Part shown: positions 55,226-64,000 of the stretch, in pieces
Numbering within the stretch: position 1 is the stretch's first letter
Layout of the letters: each line of letters opens with the position of its first letter
Source of the DNA: Mycolicibacterium sp. ND9-15
GTDB lineage: Bacteria; Actinomycetota; Actinomycetes; Mycobacteriales; Mycobacteriaceae
Reading direction: 5' to 3'
Assembly: GCF_035918395.1 (NCBI RefSeq)
Contig: NZ_CP142362.1
Location: 1,029,501 to 1,093,500, forward strand
Length of the DNA: 64,000 nt
The notes under the pieces: model-generated
The model's database searches: none
Seen by the model: the letters and a program-made list of their open reading frames with translations, nothing else
Told to the model about the DNA's origin: nothing
Translations under genes and position numbers: made by a program

Positions 55226-58200
55226 GCGACCTCGAGCAATCCGGCGAGTTCGTCGACGCCGGGCAGCGTGTCGGGGGTGACGGTGACGCCGCTGCGCACG
55301 TAGTGGAACGCGGCCCGTACCGATTCGACCGCGCATCCGTGCAGCGCCGCCCACGCCAGCCGGTAGACCGCCAGCTGAATTGCGCTGTGCTGCTTGGCTT
55401 GCGGTGTGCTCGGCGGCTCACCGGTTTTCCAATCCACCACGGTCGCGCCGCCGTCGTCGTCGGCGAACACCGCGTCGATGCGGCCCCGCACCACCCGCTC
55501 GCCGATGACCATGTCGAAGGGTACCTCCACATCGATCGGGGTGCGGGCGGCCCACGGTGACACCGCGAACGCCGCCTGCAGTTCGGCGAGTTCGTCGGCC
55601 ACGACGGCGGCGTGGTCGACCGCGCCCGGCAGATCGTCGAGGTCGAACAGCCGCTCGGCATGATAGAAGCGCTGAACCCAATCGTGAAATGCCGTGCCCA
55701 ACAGCGCATGCGGATCGGGCCGCGTCGGTACGCGCCGGCGCATCCGCTGCACGACCGACTTGGGGTCCCTACCCAGTTCCACCAGCGTGCTGACCGACAC
55801 CTGAAGTGAGAGCGGAGGCGCGGACCGATCGGCCACTGGATCGCGCTCGGCGATGAGCGCGTCGACGTCGGCCACCCAACCCTCGCCGGAGTCGGCGGCA
55901 GACTCCTCGCAGCCCCCCGCCATCGCCTCGGCCACGAGCGCGGCGCCCCGATCCAGGTCGCCGCGCTGCGATCCGGCCGGGTCTGCGGGCCACACGGCTT
56001 CGATAACCCTGTCCCGCAGCGGGTTCGGTTCGCCGTCGGCGGGAGCGGTCGCCCACTGCTCGACGACGCCGCAGGGTTCACCCGCGGCGGCGGACTCGTC
56101 GATGATGTCCTTGAGTTCGCACAGGAACGCCGACGGGCCGCGGGCCTTGGTCTCGGCCGCTCCCCAGTGGTGACCGGACAGAAGCAGGGTGCCCTCGGCG
56201 CGGGTGAGCGCCACGTAGAGCAATCGGCGTTCCTCATCGATACGGCGCTGCTCGAGAGTCTTCTTGTGCTCGGCGATCACGTCGGACAACTGCTTGCGGT
56301 CGTTGACGTCCGTGGCGTCGAGCACCGGGACGCCGTGCTCGGACATCGTGGCCCGGTCGCCGCGCAGCAACGGCGGTAGCTCCCCCGCGTCGGTGAGCCA
56401 GGTGCGGCTGGCGCCGGTGGACGGAAACACCCGGCCGCTCAGGTGTGGAACGGCCACCACCTGCCATTCGAGTCCCTTCGCCGCGTGGATCGTCAGAATC
56501 TGCACCCGGTCGGTGGCGACGGAGATCTCGGCGGGCGCCAGCCCGTCCTCGACGTCTTCGGCGGCCTCCAGGTAGGCCAGAAGCCCGGTCACGTCGGAGC
56601 CCGGGCGGCCGGCGAAGTCGGCCACCACATCGGCGAACGCGTCGAGATGTTCGGTCCCCGACCAGCCCGCCGAGACCGGACGGCGTGCGCGCACCTCGGT
56701 GTCGACTCCCAACACCCTGCGCACTTCGGCGACGAATTCGGCAAGCGGGTGCGAGAGGTGCGCCCGCAGGGCGGTCAACTCGCGACCCAGCGCGACGATC
56801 CGGGCGTAACCTGTCGACGAATACGCCTCGGCCGCACCGGGATCGGTCACCGCCTCGGCCAGACAGGCGGTGTCGGCGTCAGGGGCAGCCTGAGCGGCGA
56901 TCCGCTCGGCGGCGCCGGCGATCTCGTCGCTGCCGATGCCGTCCAGTTGCACCGCGCGCCGCCACAGCGCCGTGATGTCGCGGCCACCAAGCCGCCACCG
57001 CGGCCCAGCGAGCACACGCATGGCCGCGCTGCCCGCCGTCGGATCGGCGATCAGTCGCAACATCGCAACCACGTCGGCGACCTCAGGCATGCCGAGAAGG
57101 CCTGCCAGACCCACCACTTCGACCGGCACGCCGCGTGCGGTGAGCGCATCGGCCATCGGTGCGGCATCGGCGTTACGCCGCAACAGTACGGCCGCCGTCG
57201 GCGCGGGCACACCGTCGGCACGCGCACCGTGGTAGATCTCGGCGATGTGATCGGCAACCCAATCACGCTCTGCTGCAACGTTGTTCAACAGCGCACACCG
57301 GACCGTCCCGGGCTGGGCGTCGGGCCTGGGCAGCAGCGAACGCACCGCCACCGAACGGCGCCGCGCCTGTGCCGACACCGCGTTGGCCAGGTACAGGGCG
57401 CGCGGCGGGTTACGCCAGCTGGTGCGCAGCTCCAACGTGGGCGCCGGAGTGCCGTCCGAACGGGGAAAGTCGGTGGTGAAGCGCGGGAGGTTGGTGGCCG
57501 ACGCGCCGCGCCAGCCGTAAATCGACTGGATGGGGTCGCCGACGGCGGTCAGGGCGAGGCCGTCGTCCACCCCGCCGCCGAACAACGACGACAACGCGAC
57601 CCGCTGGGCGTGGCCGGTGTCCTGGTACTCGTCGAGCAGCACGACCCGGTAGCGGGCGCGCAGTTGCTCCCCGACGTGCGGGAAACCCTCGGCCAGCCGG
57701 GCGGCCGAAGCCATCTGCATACCGAAGTCCATCACCTTCTCGGCGCGCATCCGCTGGCGCAATGCGTCGATCAAAGGCACCAGCTCGGTGCGGTCGGTCT
57801 GGGCGGCCAGCAGGCGCAGCAGCCACTGGCTCGGACCACGATCGCGTTGGTACGGACCGGCGGGCAGCGTGTGCACCAGCCGCTCGAGTTCGACGTGGGT
57901 GTAGCGCAACTGGTTGGTGTCGACGAGGTGCTCGGCAAGCTGGCCCGCAAGTCTGATCACCATCGACGTGACCGCAGCCGGTGTCTTCTCGGTGTCCAGT
58001 TGCGGGTAGTCGCAGACCACGCGAAAGGCCAACTGCCACAGTTCGGTTTGGCTCACCAGCCGGGTTTCGGGCTCGAGGGGCAGCAGCAGCCCGTGCTCGC
58101 GTAGCAGGTTGCCCGCGAAGGCGTGGTACGTGCTGACGGTGGGGGTTTCGTCAACGCCGATGGCGCCATCGAGGATGCTGGTTCCCGAGAGGCGGGCCAG

Positions 58201-58458
58201 CCGGGTGCGAACCCGACGCAGCAGTTGTCCGGCGGCCTTGCGGGTGAACGTGAGGCCGAGAACCTCGCCGGGGCGGGCGTACCCGTTGGCGACCAGCCAC
58301 ACCACCCGTGCGGCCATCGTCTCCGTCTTGCCCGCGCCGGCGCCGGCGATGACCACGAGGGGTCCCGAGGGCGCGGCGATCACCGCGGCCTGCTCGTCGG
58401 TCGGTGCGAAGATGCCCAGTGCCGCGGCGAGTTCGTGCGGACTGTAGCGCTGGTTCAT
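55222..58458 (-). CDS. adnB: AdnB, helicase-nuclease subunit of AdnAB
   Basis: A 1078-residue RecB-type protein. N-terminal UvrD motor: Walker A VIAGAGAGKTET (~residue 35) and motif II VLLDEYQDTGHAQ. C-terminal RecB-family nuclease: RGRIDAVFADDDG, VVDWKTGEP and QLAVYRLAW. AdnAB resects double-strand breaks in mycobacteria; AdnB is the lead motor in the characterised enzyme. ATG overlaps the adnA stop by 4 bp. Confidence 0.95.
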   Translation of the reverse strand: MNQRYSPHELAAALGIFAPTDEQAAVIAAPSGPLVVIAGAGAGKTETMAARVVWLVANGYARPGEVLGLTFTRKAAGQLLRRVRTRLARLSGTSILDGAIGVDETPTVSTYHAFAGNLLREHGLLLPLEPETRLVSQTELWQLAFRVVCDYPQLDTEKTPAAVTSMVIRLAGQLAEHLVDTNQLRYTHVELERLVHTLPAGPYQRDRGPSQWLLRLLAAQTDRTELVPLIDALRQRMRAEKVMDFGMQMASAARLAEGFPHVGEQLRARYRVVLLDEYQDTGHAQRVALSSLFGGGVDDGLALTAVGDPIQSIYGWRGASATNLPRFTTDFPRSDGTPAPTLELRTSWRNPPRALYLANAVSAQARRRSVAVRSLLPRPDAQPGTVRCALLNNVAAERDWVADHIAEIYHGARADGVPAPTAAVLLRRNADAAPMADALTARGVPVEVVGLAGLLGMPEVADVVAMLRLIADPTAGSAAMRVLAGPRWRLGGRDITALWRRAVQLDGIGSDEIAGAAERIAAQAAPDADTACLAEAVTDPGAAEAYSSTGYARIVALGRELTALRAHLSHPLAEFVAEVRRVLGVDTEVRARRPVSAGWSGTEHLDAFADVVADFAGRPGSDVTGLLAYLEAAEDVEDGLAPAEISVATDRVQILTIHAAKGLEWQVVAVPHLSGRVFPSTGASRTWLTDAGELPPLLRGDRATMSEHGVPVLDATDVNDRKQLSDVIAEHKKTLEQRRIDEERRLLYVALTRAEGTLLLSGHHWGAAETKARGPSAFLCELKDIIDESAAAGEPCGVVEQWATAPADGEPNPLRDRVIEAVWPADPAGSQRGDLDRGAALVAEAMAGGCEESAADSGEGWVADVDALIAERDPVADRSAPPLSLQVSVSTLVELGRDPKSVVQRMRRRVPTRPDPHALLGTAFHDWVQRFYHAERLFDLDDLPGAVDHAAVVADELAELQAAFAVSPWAARTPIDVEVPFDMVIGERVVRGRIDAVFADDDGGATVVDWKTGEPPSTPQAKQHSAIQLAVYRLAWAALHGCAVESVRAAFHYVRSGVTVTPDTLPGVDELAGLLEVA

Positions 58459-61400
58459 CGTCCGCCTCCAATGGTGGTGTGTGCGGGGCACATCGCGCGG
58501 ACCGGGCAGTGACTGCACCCGTCGTTGATCCGCGCGACGAACTCGGGGCCCTGCGTGGCTGTCGCGGCCTGGCGCACGATGTCGCGCCATCCGCTGCGTT
58601 TCTCGGGCGTCAGCGCGTCCTGGACCCGCTCGGTGGCACCCGCGGCACCGGTCTTGCCGAGGTAGACCAGGCGACCGCCACCCGCCGAGTCACCCTGACC
58701 GAGCAGGCCTTCGGCGATCGCAAGCTGATACATCGCCAGTTGGGCGTGGCTCTGCGCGTCGTTCTTGGTCACCGGGCTCTTGCCGGTCTTGAGGTCGACC
58801 ACCACGAGCCGCCCATCACTGTCCCGCTCGAGGCGGTCGACGCGCCCACGCACTCGCACGTCCGGCTCGCCGTCCGGGCCGCCGACGATCACGCCGTCGA
58901 TATCGATCTCGGTGCCCGCCTCGGTGAGTTCGCCACGGGTCTGTGCGAGCCACTGCGCGAACGTCGCCAGCATCGCACGGTGGCGGCCGAGTTCGTTGCC
59001 GGCATACCAGTGCGACTCGAACGGCAGCTTGGGCCAGACCTTTTCGAGCTCGTTGACCATCTGGCTTTCGGTGCGTTCCGGGCCGGCGACAAGGGCGTGC
59101 ACCAGCGAGCCGACCGCGGAACGCACATCGCGAGCGTCGGCGCCGCCGTGACGCTCCAGCAGCCAGCGCAGCGGGCAATCGGTGAGCATCTGCAGCGTCG
59201 ACGGCGAGAGCGTCACGACGTGGCCGTCGCCGCTCCACAGCGGTTCCTCGCTGGACAGCGGCGTCAGCGACTGCCACTGCGCGGGGTCGGCGCCCGGCAC
59301 ACCGGCAGCCGCCAGACGCGCCAACTGCGTTGCTGCACAGCGGCGGGCGGAATCATCGACCGCACCATCGGCTGCGCACACCACTGCCCGCAACCGCCCG
59401 ACCAACGCGGCGGGCGCCAGCACCCGGGGTGCGGCGACCGGGGCGGTGACGTCCGTACCACTGTCGCCGGCCAGCGCGCTCAACTCATAGCAGAACGCCG
59501 AGGGGAGCATCGACTCGTCACCGTTGTCGCTGTCGACGGCCGTCACCAGCAGGCGGTTTCGGGCACGGCCCATCGCGGCGATGAGCAACCGGCGCTCCTC
59601 CGCCAACAGCGGCGCCCTGGTCGACACTGCGCGGTCGCCGGGTGCGATGACGCCGTCAAGCACGTCGACGAGCTGTTGGGTGGCCAGCACACCGCCGCGA
59701 GGAACGGTGTTGGGCCAGAGGCCTTCCTGCAGACCGGCGATGACGACGAATTCCCAATCGCGGCCCATCGCGGCGTGAGCGCTGAGCACCGCGACCGCCT
59801 CGAGGTCGCTGCCCTCGTCGCGGGGAGGCAGCCGCAGCCCCTGGACATGGTCGATGAGCCCGCGCAGGGTGGCGCCCGCGGTGCGGTTGACGTACTGCTC
59901 GGCGACATCGAACAGCGCGGTGACGGCGTCGAGATCACGATCGGCCTGCGCGCCCGATGGGCCGCCGCGTTCGCTTGCCGCGAGCCAGCGCCGTTGCAGG
60001 CCGCAGCGGTGCCAGGCCTGCCACAGGGTGTAGCGCAAGTCGGCCCCGTCGTCGACGCTGCGGCCGGCGGCGGCCAGCACATTGCGCACGCGATTCACGG
60101 GCCGAGCCAGGTGCTCGGGCAGTCCGTCGACGCCACACTTCAGTGCGTCGACCAGCAGCCCGGCGAACTCGCGTGGCGGTTGGGAACCGTCGGCCCGCCG
60201 GAGCGCGCGCCGTAACTGGCGCAACGACACCGGATCGACGCGACCGATCGGCCCGGTCATCAATGCCGACGCCTGTTCGGCGTCGAGACCCTGCGCGGTC
60301 GCCGCGAGCACGGTCAGCAGGGCCCGCACCGCGGGCTGCTCCCCCAGCGGCGCCGCGGACGTCGACGTGTGCACCGGGACGCCCGCGGCCGACAGCGTGC
60401 GGGCCAGCGCGGCGCCGAGGCGAGGGACCGAGCGCACGATGACAGCCATCTGCGACCACGGGACCCCGTCGACGAGGTGGGCCCGTCGCAGCGCATCGGC
60501 GATCATCGCCGACTCGGCGTGCGGTGAGGCGGCGATGCGCACGCCAAGCGTGCCCGCCGAACCGGGTCTTCCGGTCAGCACGCGACCGTCGCCGGCACCC
60601 GGCAACCGTCGTGCGACTTCGGTGATGGCTCCGGCGATGACCGGTGCGCAGCGGCGCGACTCGGTCAGGACGATCGCCGGTTCGTCACCGCGCAGCAACA
60701 CCGGGTCGGCACCGCGGTAACCGAATACCGCCTGGTTGGGATCGCCTGCGAGCACGGTGAGTTCGGCACCCTGCGCGAGCAGTTGAACCAACCGCGCGGC
60801 CTGCGGGTCCAGTTGCTGCGCGTCATCGACGAGGAGCAGTCTGACGCGGGCCAGCTCGCCGGCCAGTAGCTCGGAGTCGGTGGCGAACGCCTCCAGCGCC
60901 GCGCCCACCAGCTCGGCGGCGCCGAGCGCCGGGATGGTGGCTTGCGGTGCGGCCGTTCCCACCGCCGAGCGCAGCAGCATGATCTGTTCATAGGCTTGGG
61001 CGAACTGACCGGCCGCCAGCCACTCCGACCGGCCCGCACGCCGCCCGATTCGTTGCAGCTCAAGGGGATCCACTCCGCGTTCGGTGCAGCGAGAAAGCAG
61101 GTCACGCAACTCGTTGGCGAAGCCGACGGTGCTCAGCGCGGGCCGCAGGTGTTGCGGCCACGCGGTCGCCGCGGAGTCGCCGTCCTCGAGGTCGCCGGCG
61201 AGCAGTTCGCGGATGATGCCGTCCTGTTCGGCACTGGTGATCAACCGGGGGGGCGGATCGCCGTTGCGCTGCGCGGCCAAGCGCAACACCGCGAACGCGT
61301 ACGAGTGCACGGTGCGCACCAGTGGTTCGCGCACCACCGCGCGGACACCCGCCCGCAACAGCGTGGAGGTGATGTGTGCGCGCGCCCGCACACCGAGCCG

Positions 61401-61580
61401 GGCCGAACCGGTCAGCAGCAGAACCGATTCCGGGTCCATCCCGGCGGCGATGCGCGCGGCCGCCGTCTGGACCAGCAGCGCGCTCTTACCATTACCCGCC
61501 CCGCCGATCACCCGAACCACGCCGCGGGCGCCGGGATCGGTGAGCGCGCTCGGCGTGAGGTCGGTGTGCGGTGCAGACAT
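58455..61580 (-). CDS. adnA: AdnA, helicase-nuclease subunit of AdnAB
   Basis: A 1041-residue partner of AdnB. Walker A is IGGAGNGKSALL (~residue 26); motif II reads LLVDDAQQLDP, with Asp in place of the usual Glu, in line with a secondary motor. The C-terminal nuclease has VRGRVDRLERDSDGR, VVDLKTGKS and QLAMYQLA; Cys residues in LTDCPLRW and in GCSHCPVRAMCPA form a probable 4Fe-4S staple as in AddB-type nucleases. First gene of the adnA-adnB pair. Confidence 0.94.
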   Translation of the reverse strand: MSAPHTDLTPSALTDPGARGVVRVIGGAGNGKSALLVQTAAARIAAGMDPESVLLLTGSARLGVRARAHITSTLLRAGVRAVVREPLVRTVHSYAFAVLRLAAQRNGDPPPRLITSAEQDGIIRELLAGDLEDGDSAATAWPQHLRPALSTVGFANELRDLLSRCTERGVDPLELQRIGRRAGRSEWLAAGQFAQAYEQIMLLRSAVGTAAPQATIPALGAAELVGAALEAFATDSELLAGELARVRLLLVDDAQQLDPQAARLVQLLAQGAELTVLAGDPNQAVFGYRGADPVLLRGDEPAIVLTESRRCAPVIAGAITEVARRLPGAGDGRVLTGRPGSAGTLGVRIAASPHAESAMIADALRRAHLVDGVPWSQMAVIVRSVPRLGAALARTLSAAGVPVHTSTSAAPLGEQPAVRALLTVLAATAQGLDAEQASALMTGPIGRVDPVSLRQLRRALRRADGSQPPREFAGLLVDALKCGVDGLPEHLARPVNRVRNVLAAAGRSVDDGADLRYTLWQAWHRCGLQRRWLAASERGGPSGAQADRDLDAVTALFDVAEQYVNRTAGATLRGLIDHVQGLRLPPRDEGSDLEAVAVLSAHAAMGRDWEFVVIAGLQEGLWPNTVPRGGVLATQQLVDVLDGVIAPGDRAVSTRAPLLAEERRLLIAAMGRARNRLLVTAVDSDNGDESMLPSAFCYELSALAGDSGTDVTAPVAAPRVLAPAALVGRLRAVVCAADGAVDDSARRCAATQLARLAAAGVPGADPAQWQSLTPLSSEEPLWSGDGHVVTLSPSTLQMLTDCPLRWLLERHGGADARDVRSAVGSLVHALVAGPERTESQMVNELEKVWPKLPFESHWYAGNELGRHRAMLATFAQWLAQTRGELTEAGTEIDIDGVIVGGPDGEPDVRVRGRVDRLERDSDGRLVVVDLKTGKSPVTKNDAQSHAQLAMYQLAIAEGLLGQGDSAGGGRLVYLGKTGAAGATERVQDALTPEKRSGWRDIVRQAATATQGPEFVARINDGCSHCPVRAMCPAHTTIGGGR

Positions 61581-61644
61581 GTGGGCATGACACCACGGGG
61601 GTCCGACATCTCACCGGCAGCCGAAGCTGGCAGCATCAACCGTT

Positions 61645-62424
61645 GTGACCGAACTACTGCATGTTCACCGGTACGGGCCGGCGACGCGGGCCCAGGTGTT
61701 GGCGATCCACGGCCTGACCGGCCACGGTCAGCGGTGGCAGACGCTGGCGGCACGGCACCTGCCCGAGCATGCCATCGTCGCACCGGATCTGATCGGGCAT
61801 GGGCGGTCGTCATGGGCGGCGCCGTGGACGGTCGAGTCGAACGTCGCGGCACTGGCCGAGTTGATCGAAGCGGACGGACCCGTGGTGGTGGTCGGCCACT
61901 CCTTCGGCGGCGCGGTCGCGCTGAGTCTCGCTGCCGCCCGGCCGGATCTGGTGTCGCGGGTGGTGCTGCTGGACCCGGCGATGGGCCTGGACGGCGACTG
62001 GATGCGTCGGATCGCCGACGACATGTTCGCCTCGCCCGACTACACGGACCGCGCCGAGGCGCGCGCCGAGAAGGCGAACGGGTCGTGGGGTGAGGTCGAG
62101 CCGGCCGAACTGGATCGTGATCTCGACGAACACCTGATCGCACTGCCGTCCGGGCGGGTCGGCTGGCGGATCAGCATCCCGGCGATGATGTCGTATTGGA
62201 GCGAGCTGGCCCGTCCGGTTCCGTTGCCGCCCACTGGTACTCCCACGACCTTGGTGCGTGCCGCCCGCACGACACCGCCGTATGCGACCGAGGAAATCGT
62301 CGCGGCGCTGGCGCAGCGTCTCGGCGCGGATCTCACACTGTTGGAGTGGGACTGCGACCATATGGTGCCCCACGCCAAGCCCGCCGAAACGGCGGCGTTG
62401 ATCCGCGAGCAACTCGAGTCCTAG
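61645..62424 (+). CDS. Alpha/beta hydrolase (LipV-like)
   Basis: A 259-residue esterase/lipase-type hydrolase: oxyanion block AIHGLTGHG, elbow VVGHSFGGA (~residue 95), acid and final WDCDHMVPH histidine. Position and shape correspond to the Rv3203 (lipV) gene. No signal peptide. GTG start; 2 bp before the ATL gene, so co-transcribed. Confidence 0.88.
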   Translation: MTELLHVHRYGPATRAQVLAIHGLTGHGQRWQTLAARHLPEHAIVAPDLIGHGRSSWAAPWTVESNVAALAELIEADGPVVVVGHSFGGAVALSLAAARPDLVSRVVLLDPAMGLDGDWMRRIADDMFASPDYTDRAEARAEKANGSWGEVEPAELDRDLDEHLIALPSGRVGWRISIPAMMSYWSELARPVPLPPTGTPTTLVRAARTTPPYATEEIVAALAQRLGADLTLLEWDCDHMVPHAKPAETAALIREQLES

Positions 62425-62426
62425 CG

Positions 62427-62723
62427 ATGGCGGCGATCACCGACGAGCAGGTGGAAACCGTGCGCGCGCTGGTCGCCGCGATTCCTCCCGGCCGGGTGTC
62501 GACGTATGGCGACATCGCGCAAGCCGCAGGGCTTTCCAGTCCGCGCATCGTCGGTTGGATCATGCGCACCGATTCGTCGGACCTGCCGTGGCACCGGGTG
62601 ATCACCGCCTCGGGCAAACCGGCCGCGCATCTGGCCACCCGACAACTGGAACGGCTGCGCGCCGAAGGGGTGCTGGCCGATGACGGCCGCGTCCGCCTCA
62701 GCGAGGTCCGTCACGCCTTCTAG
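62427..62723 (+). CDS. Alkyltransferase-like (ATL) DNA-binding protein
   Basis: A 98-residue MGMT-family protein. The active-site block is LPWHRVI, with Trp where O6-alkylguanine transferases have the acceptor Cys (PCHRV), so it is an ATL: it binds alkylated DNA without repairing it and hands over to excision repair. The HTH segment TYGDIAQAAGLSSPRIVGWI is intact. ATG 62427 follows the hydrolase gene by 2 bp. Confidence 0.92.
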   Translation: MAAITDEQVETVRALVAAIPPGRVSTYGDIAQAAGLSSPRIVGWIMRTDSSDLPWHRVITASGKPAAHLATRQLERLRAEGVLADDGRVRLSEVRHAF

Positions 62724-62799
62724 CTAGCGCCGAGCGAGAACCGGTGGTCGTGATGGAGGCCGAAATGCCGCCAGGAATGCTATTTCGTGGATGCCGGGT

Positions 62800-63657
62800 T
62801 CACAGCACCAGGCGGACCAGCGCCGCCGTGCGCGCCAGACCGGGAAACGCAGCCGCCGTCGACCGCGGGTGAAGCGCATGTACGGCGATGCGGAACATCA
62901 ACGCGCGCAACAACATCTGTGGCCATTCGGGTAACGGACTCCAACGTTCGATGAGCCCGTCGTCAGCCTCGCCCCAGGCCAGCGCGTCGACGACGACGAC
63001 ACCGGCCGCCCACGAGGCGGGCCGCCAGTACGGGATGATGTCGGTGATACCGGGTGCGGCGGTGCCGGAGAAGAGCACCGTGCCGTAGAGGTCGCCGTGC
63101 ACCAACTGGCTGGGGCTCTTCGTCGGCCTGCGCAAGCCGGCAAGTTGATTGAGCAACTCGATCGACCGCTCCCCATCGGCGGAGCCGGGGGAAACCGTGG
63201 CGCCGGGCGGCAACGAATGCAGCGGGCGTTCCTCCCACGCGGCGCGGTCGGCGGCGATGAACACGTCGACGTCGGCCCACGGCGCCACCGGCGGCTGCGT
63301 CAAGAACCTCGGGCGTTCGAGTTTGGCCGTCGCCTCGTGTAGCCGCACTGCGGCCGAAACCACCTCGTCATGGCGGGGTTCCGGGGTCCCGGCGACGAAA
63401 GTATCCGCGCGCCACCCAGCCACCACATACCGTCCGTCGGTGGAGCGCACCGGCCGCGCGAGCCGCACCCCGTCGACGAACAACGTCTCCCGCACCTTGG
63501 CCGACCAAGCGGCGCGGGCATGGTCGGCGACCATCGACACCACGACTTCGCCGCAACGCCAGCCGCCTTCCCAACCCGGCCCGAGCGGAACCGGTGCGAC
63601 ACCCGTCAGACCGAATGCGGCCAGCACATGATCCGGTGGCCGTTCGACAGTCACCAC
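62800..63657 (-). CDS. Actinobacterial conserved protein, kinase-fold (Rv3205c-like)
   Basis: A 285-residue protein of the actinobacterial TIGR02569-type family. The block QLVHGDLYGTVLFSG and ITDIIPYWRPASWAAG keeps the shape of the aminoglycoside-phosphotransferase catalytic loop (HGD kept) but the DFG-like site is altered, so activity is doubtful. Function unknown. 33 bp downstream of moeZ on the same strand. Confidence 0.8.
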   Translation of the reverse strand: MVTVERPPDHVLAAFGLTGVAPVPLGPGWEGGWRCGEVVVSMVADHARAAWSAKVRETLFVDGVRLARPVRSTDGRYVVAGWRADTFVAGTPEPRHDEVVSAAVRLHEATAKLERPRFLTQPPVAPWADVDVFIAADRAAWEERPLHSLPPGATVSPGSADGERSIELLNQLAGLRRPTKSPSQLVHGDLYGTVLFSGTAAPGITDIIPYWRPASWAAGVVVVDALAWGEADDGLIERWSPLPEWPQMLLRALMFRIAVHALHPRSTAAAFPGLARTAALVRLVL

Positions 63658-63690
63658 CTCAGCGTAAGCCGAGTTCTGGCAAACCAGCGG

Positions 63691-64000
63691 TTAGTACATG
63701 ACCATGTCGGGCTCGAGTTGCCTGCCCCATGCGACGATGCCGCCCTGCACATGCAGCGCGTCGGAGAAGCCCGCCTTCTTGGCGATGGCCAAGACCTCCG
63801 CCGAGCGCACACCGGTCTTGCAGTAGAACACCGGCGTCCGGTCGACGGGCAGCTTGGCCAGCGCCTCACCCGACTCGAACGCGCCCTTCGGAATGAGCTC
63901 GGCGCCCTCGATGCGGTTGATGTCCCACTCGACCTGTTCGCGGACGTCGATCAGCGCCAACGGCTTTCCGGAGTCCAACAGTTCCTTGAGTTCCGTCGGC
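63691..64000 (-). CDS. moeZ: MoeZ/MoeBR C-terminal rhodanese domain (partial)
   Basis: The C-terminal ~102 residues of a ThiF/rhodanese fusion; the gene runs out of the window to the right. The visible rhodanese domain (LIDVREQVEWDINRIEGAEL and on) has the persulfide loop YCKTGVRS with its Cys. In mycobacteria MoeZ activates and sulfurates small sulfur-carrier proteins for molybdopterin, thiamine and cysteine synthesis. Assignment to moeZ uses the domain plus conserved gene order. Confidence 0.88.
   Translation of the reverse strand, partial: PTELKELLDSGKPLALIDVREQVEWDINRIEGAELIPKGAFESGEALAKLPVDRTPVFYCKTGVRSAEVLAIAKKAGFSDALHVQGGIVAWGRQLEPDMVMY

Noticed and set aside
56443..60215. Two long plus-strand frames (553 and 603 codons) opposite adnB and adnA
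   Set aside because: Antisense open frames caused by codon bias at third positions; AdnA and AdnB are intact on the other strand with all helicase motifs.

Overview
The window is high-GC actinobacterial DNA from a mycobacterium, most like a rapidly growing Mycolicibacterium. Three things point there. The gene order on the right follows the M. tuberculosis Rv3193c-Rv3206c order (UPF0182, PDZ/Lon-like protease, DUF2342, cyclodehydratase-like, ABC1 kinase, whiB7, uvrD2, mrx1, nudC, K+ channel, adnB, adnA, lipase, ATL, Rv3205c-like, moeZ). The left end is the nuo operon, which lies just upstream of a variable interval in M. tuberculosis. GTG starts and 4-bp stop/start overlaps are common throughout.

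Layout. 1-9.1 kb: the end of the complex I operon, nuoG(partial)-H-I-J-K-L-M-N, tightly coupled. 9.1-22.4 kb: lipid and xenobiotic metabolism (enoyl-CoA hydratase, PIG-L deacetylase, TetR regulator divergent from a kinase-like phosphotransferase, EthA-like monooxygenase, LLM flavin oxidoreductase, amine oxidase, quinone oxidoreductase, methyltransferase, several alpha/beta hydrolases, and a hydrolase fused to a LuxR HTH). 22.5-25.9 kb: a molybdate module (Mop protein, HTH-TOBE regulator, modA, modB, modC).

26.0-36.1 kb is the accessory core and the most interesting part. A very short Cys-rich peptide gene (about 42 aa, CxxxCxxCCC near its C-terminus) ends in a perfect 10-bp hairpin. On the same strand follow a GRDP-like protein, a cysteine-dioxygenase-like cupin, a KamA-type radical SAM/PLP protein, an ATP-grasp ligase and a sulfotransferase. 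Next come, in alternating orientations, a GT1-type glycosyltransferase, an unknown protein, a TauD-type dioxygenase and a large GT4-type glycosyltransferase with a C-terminal PqqD-like domain. I read this as a candidate undescribed RiPP-like pathway: Cys-rich precursor, oxidation, radical/PLP chemistry, amino-acid ligation, sulfation and glycosylation.

36.1-41.1 kb: a McrBC-type (type IV) restriction operon with two extra proteins that share a duplicated N-terminal domain. It ends next to the 3' end of the initiator tRNA-fMet gene (41.25-41.33 kb), which may mark the border of an inserted island. 41.5-64 kb: conserved mycobacterial backbone, including the whiB7 resistance regulator with its leader uORF and hairpin, and the AdnAB double-strand-break resection helicase-nuclease. 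The window ends inside moeZ.
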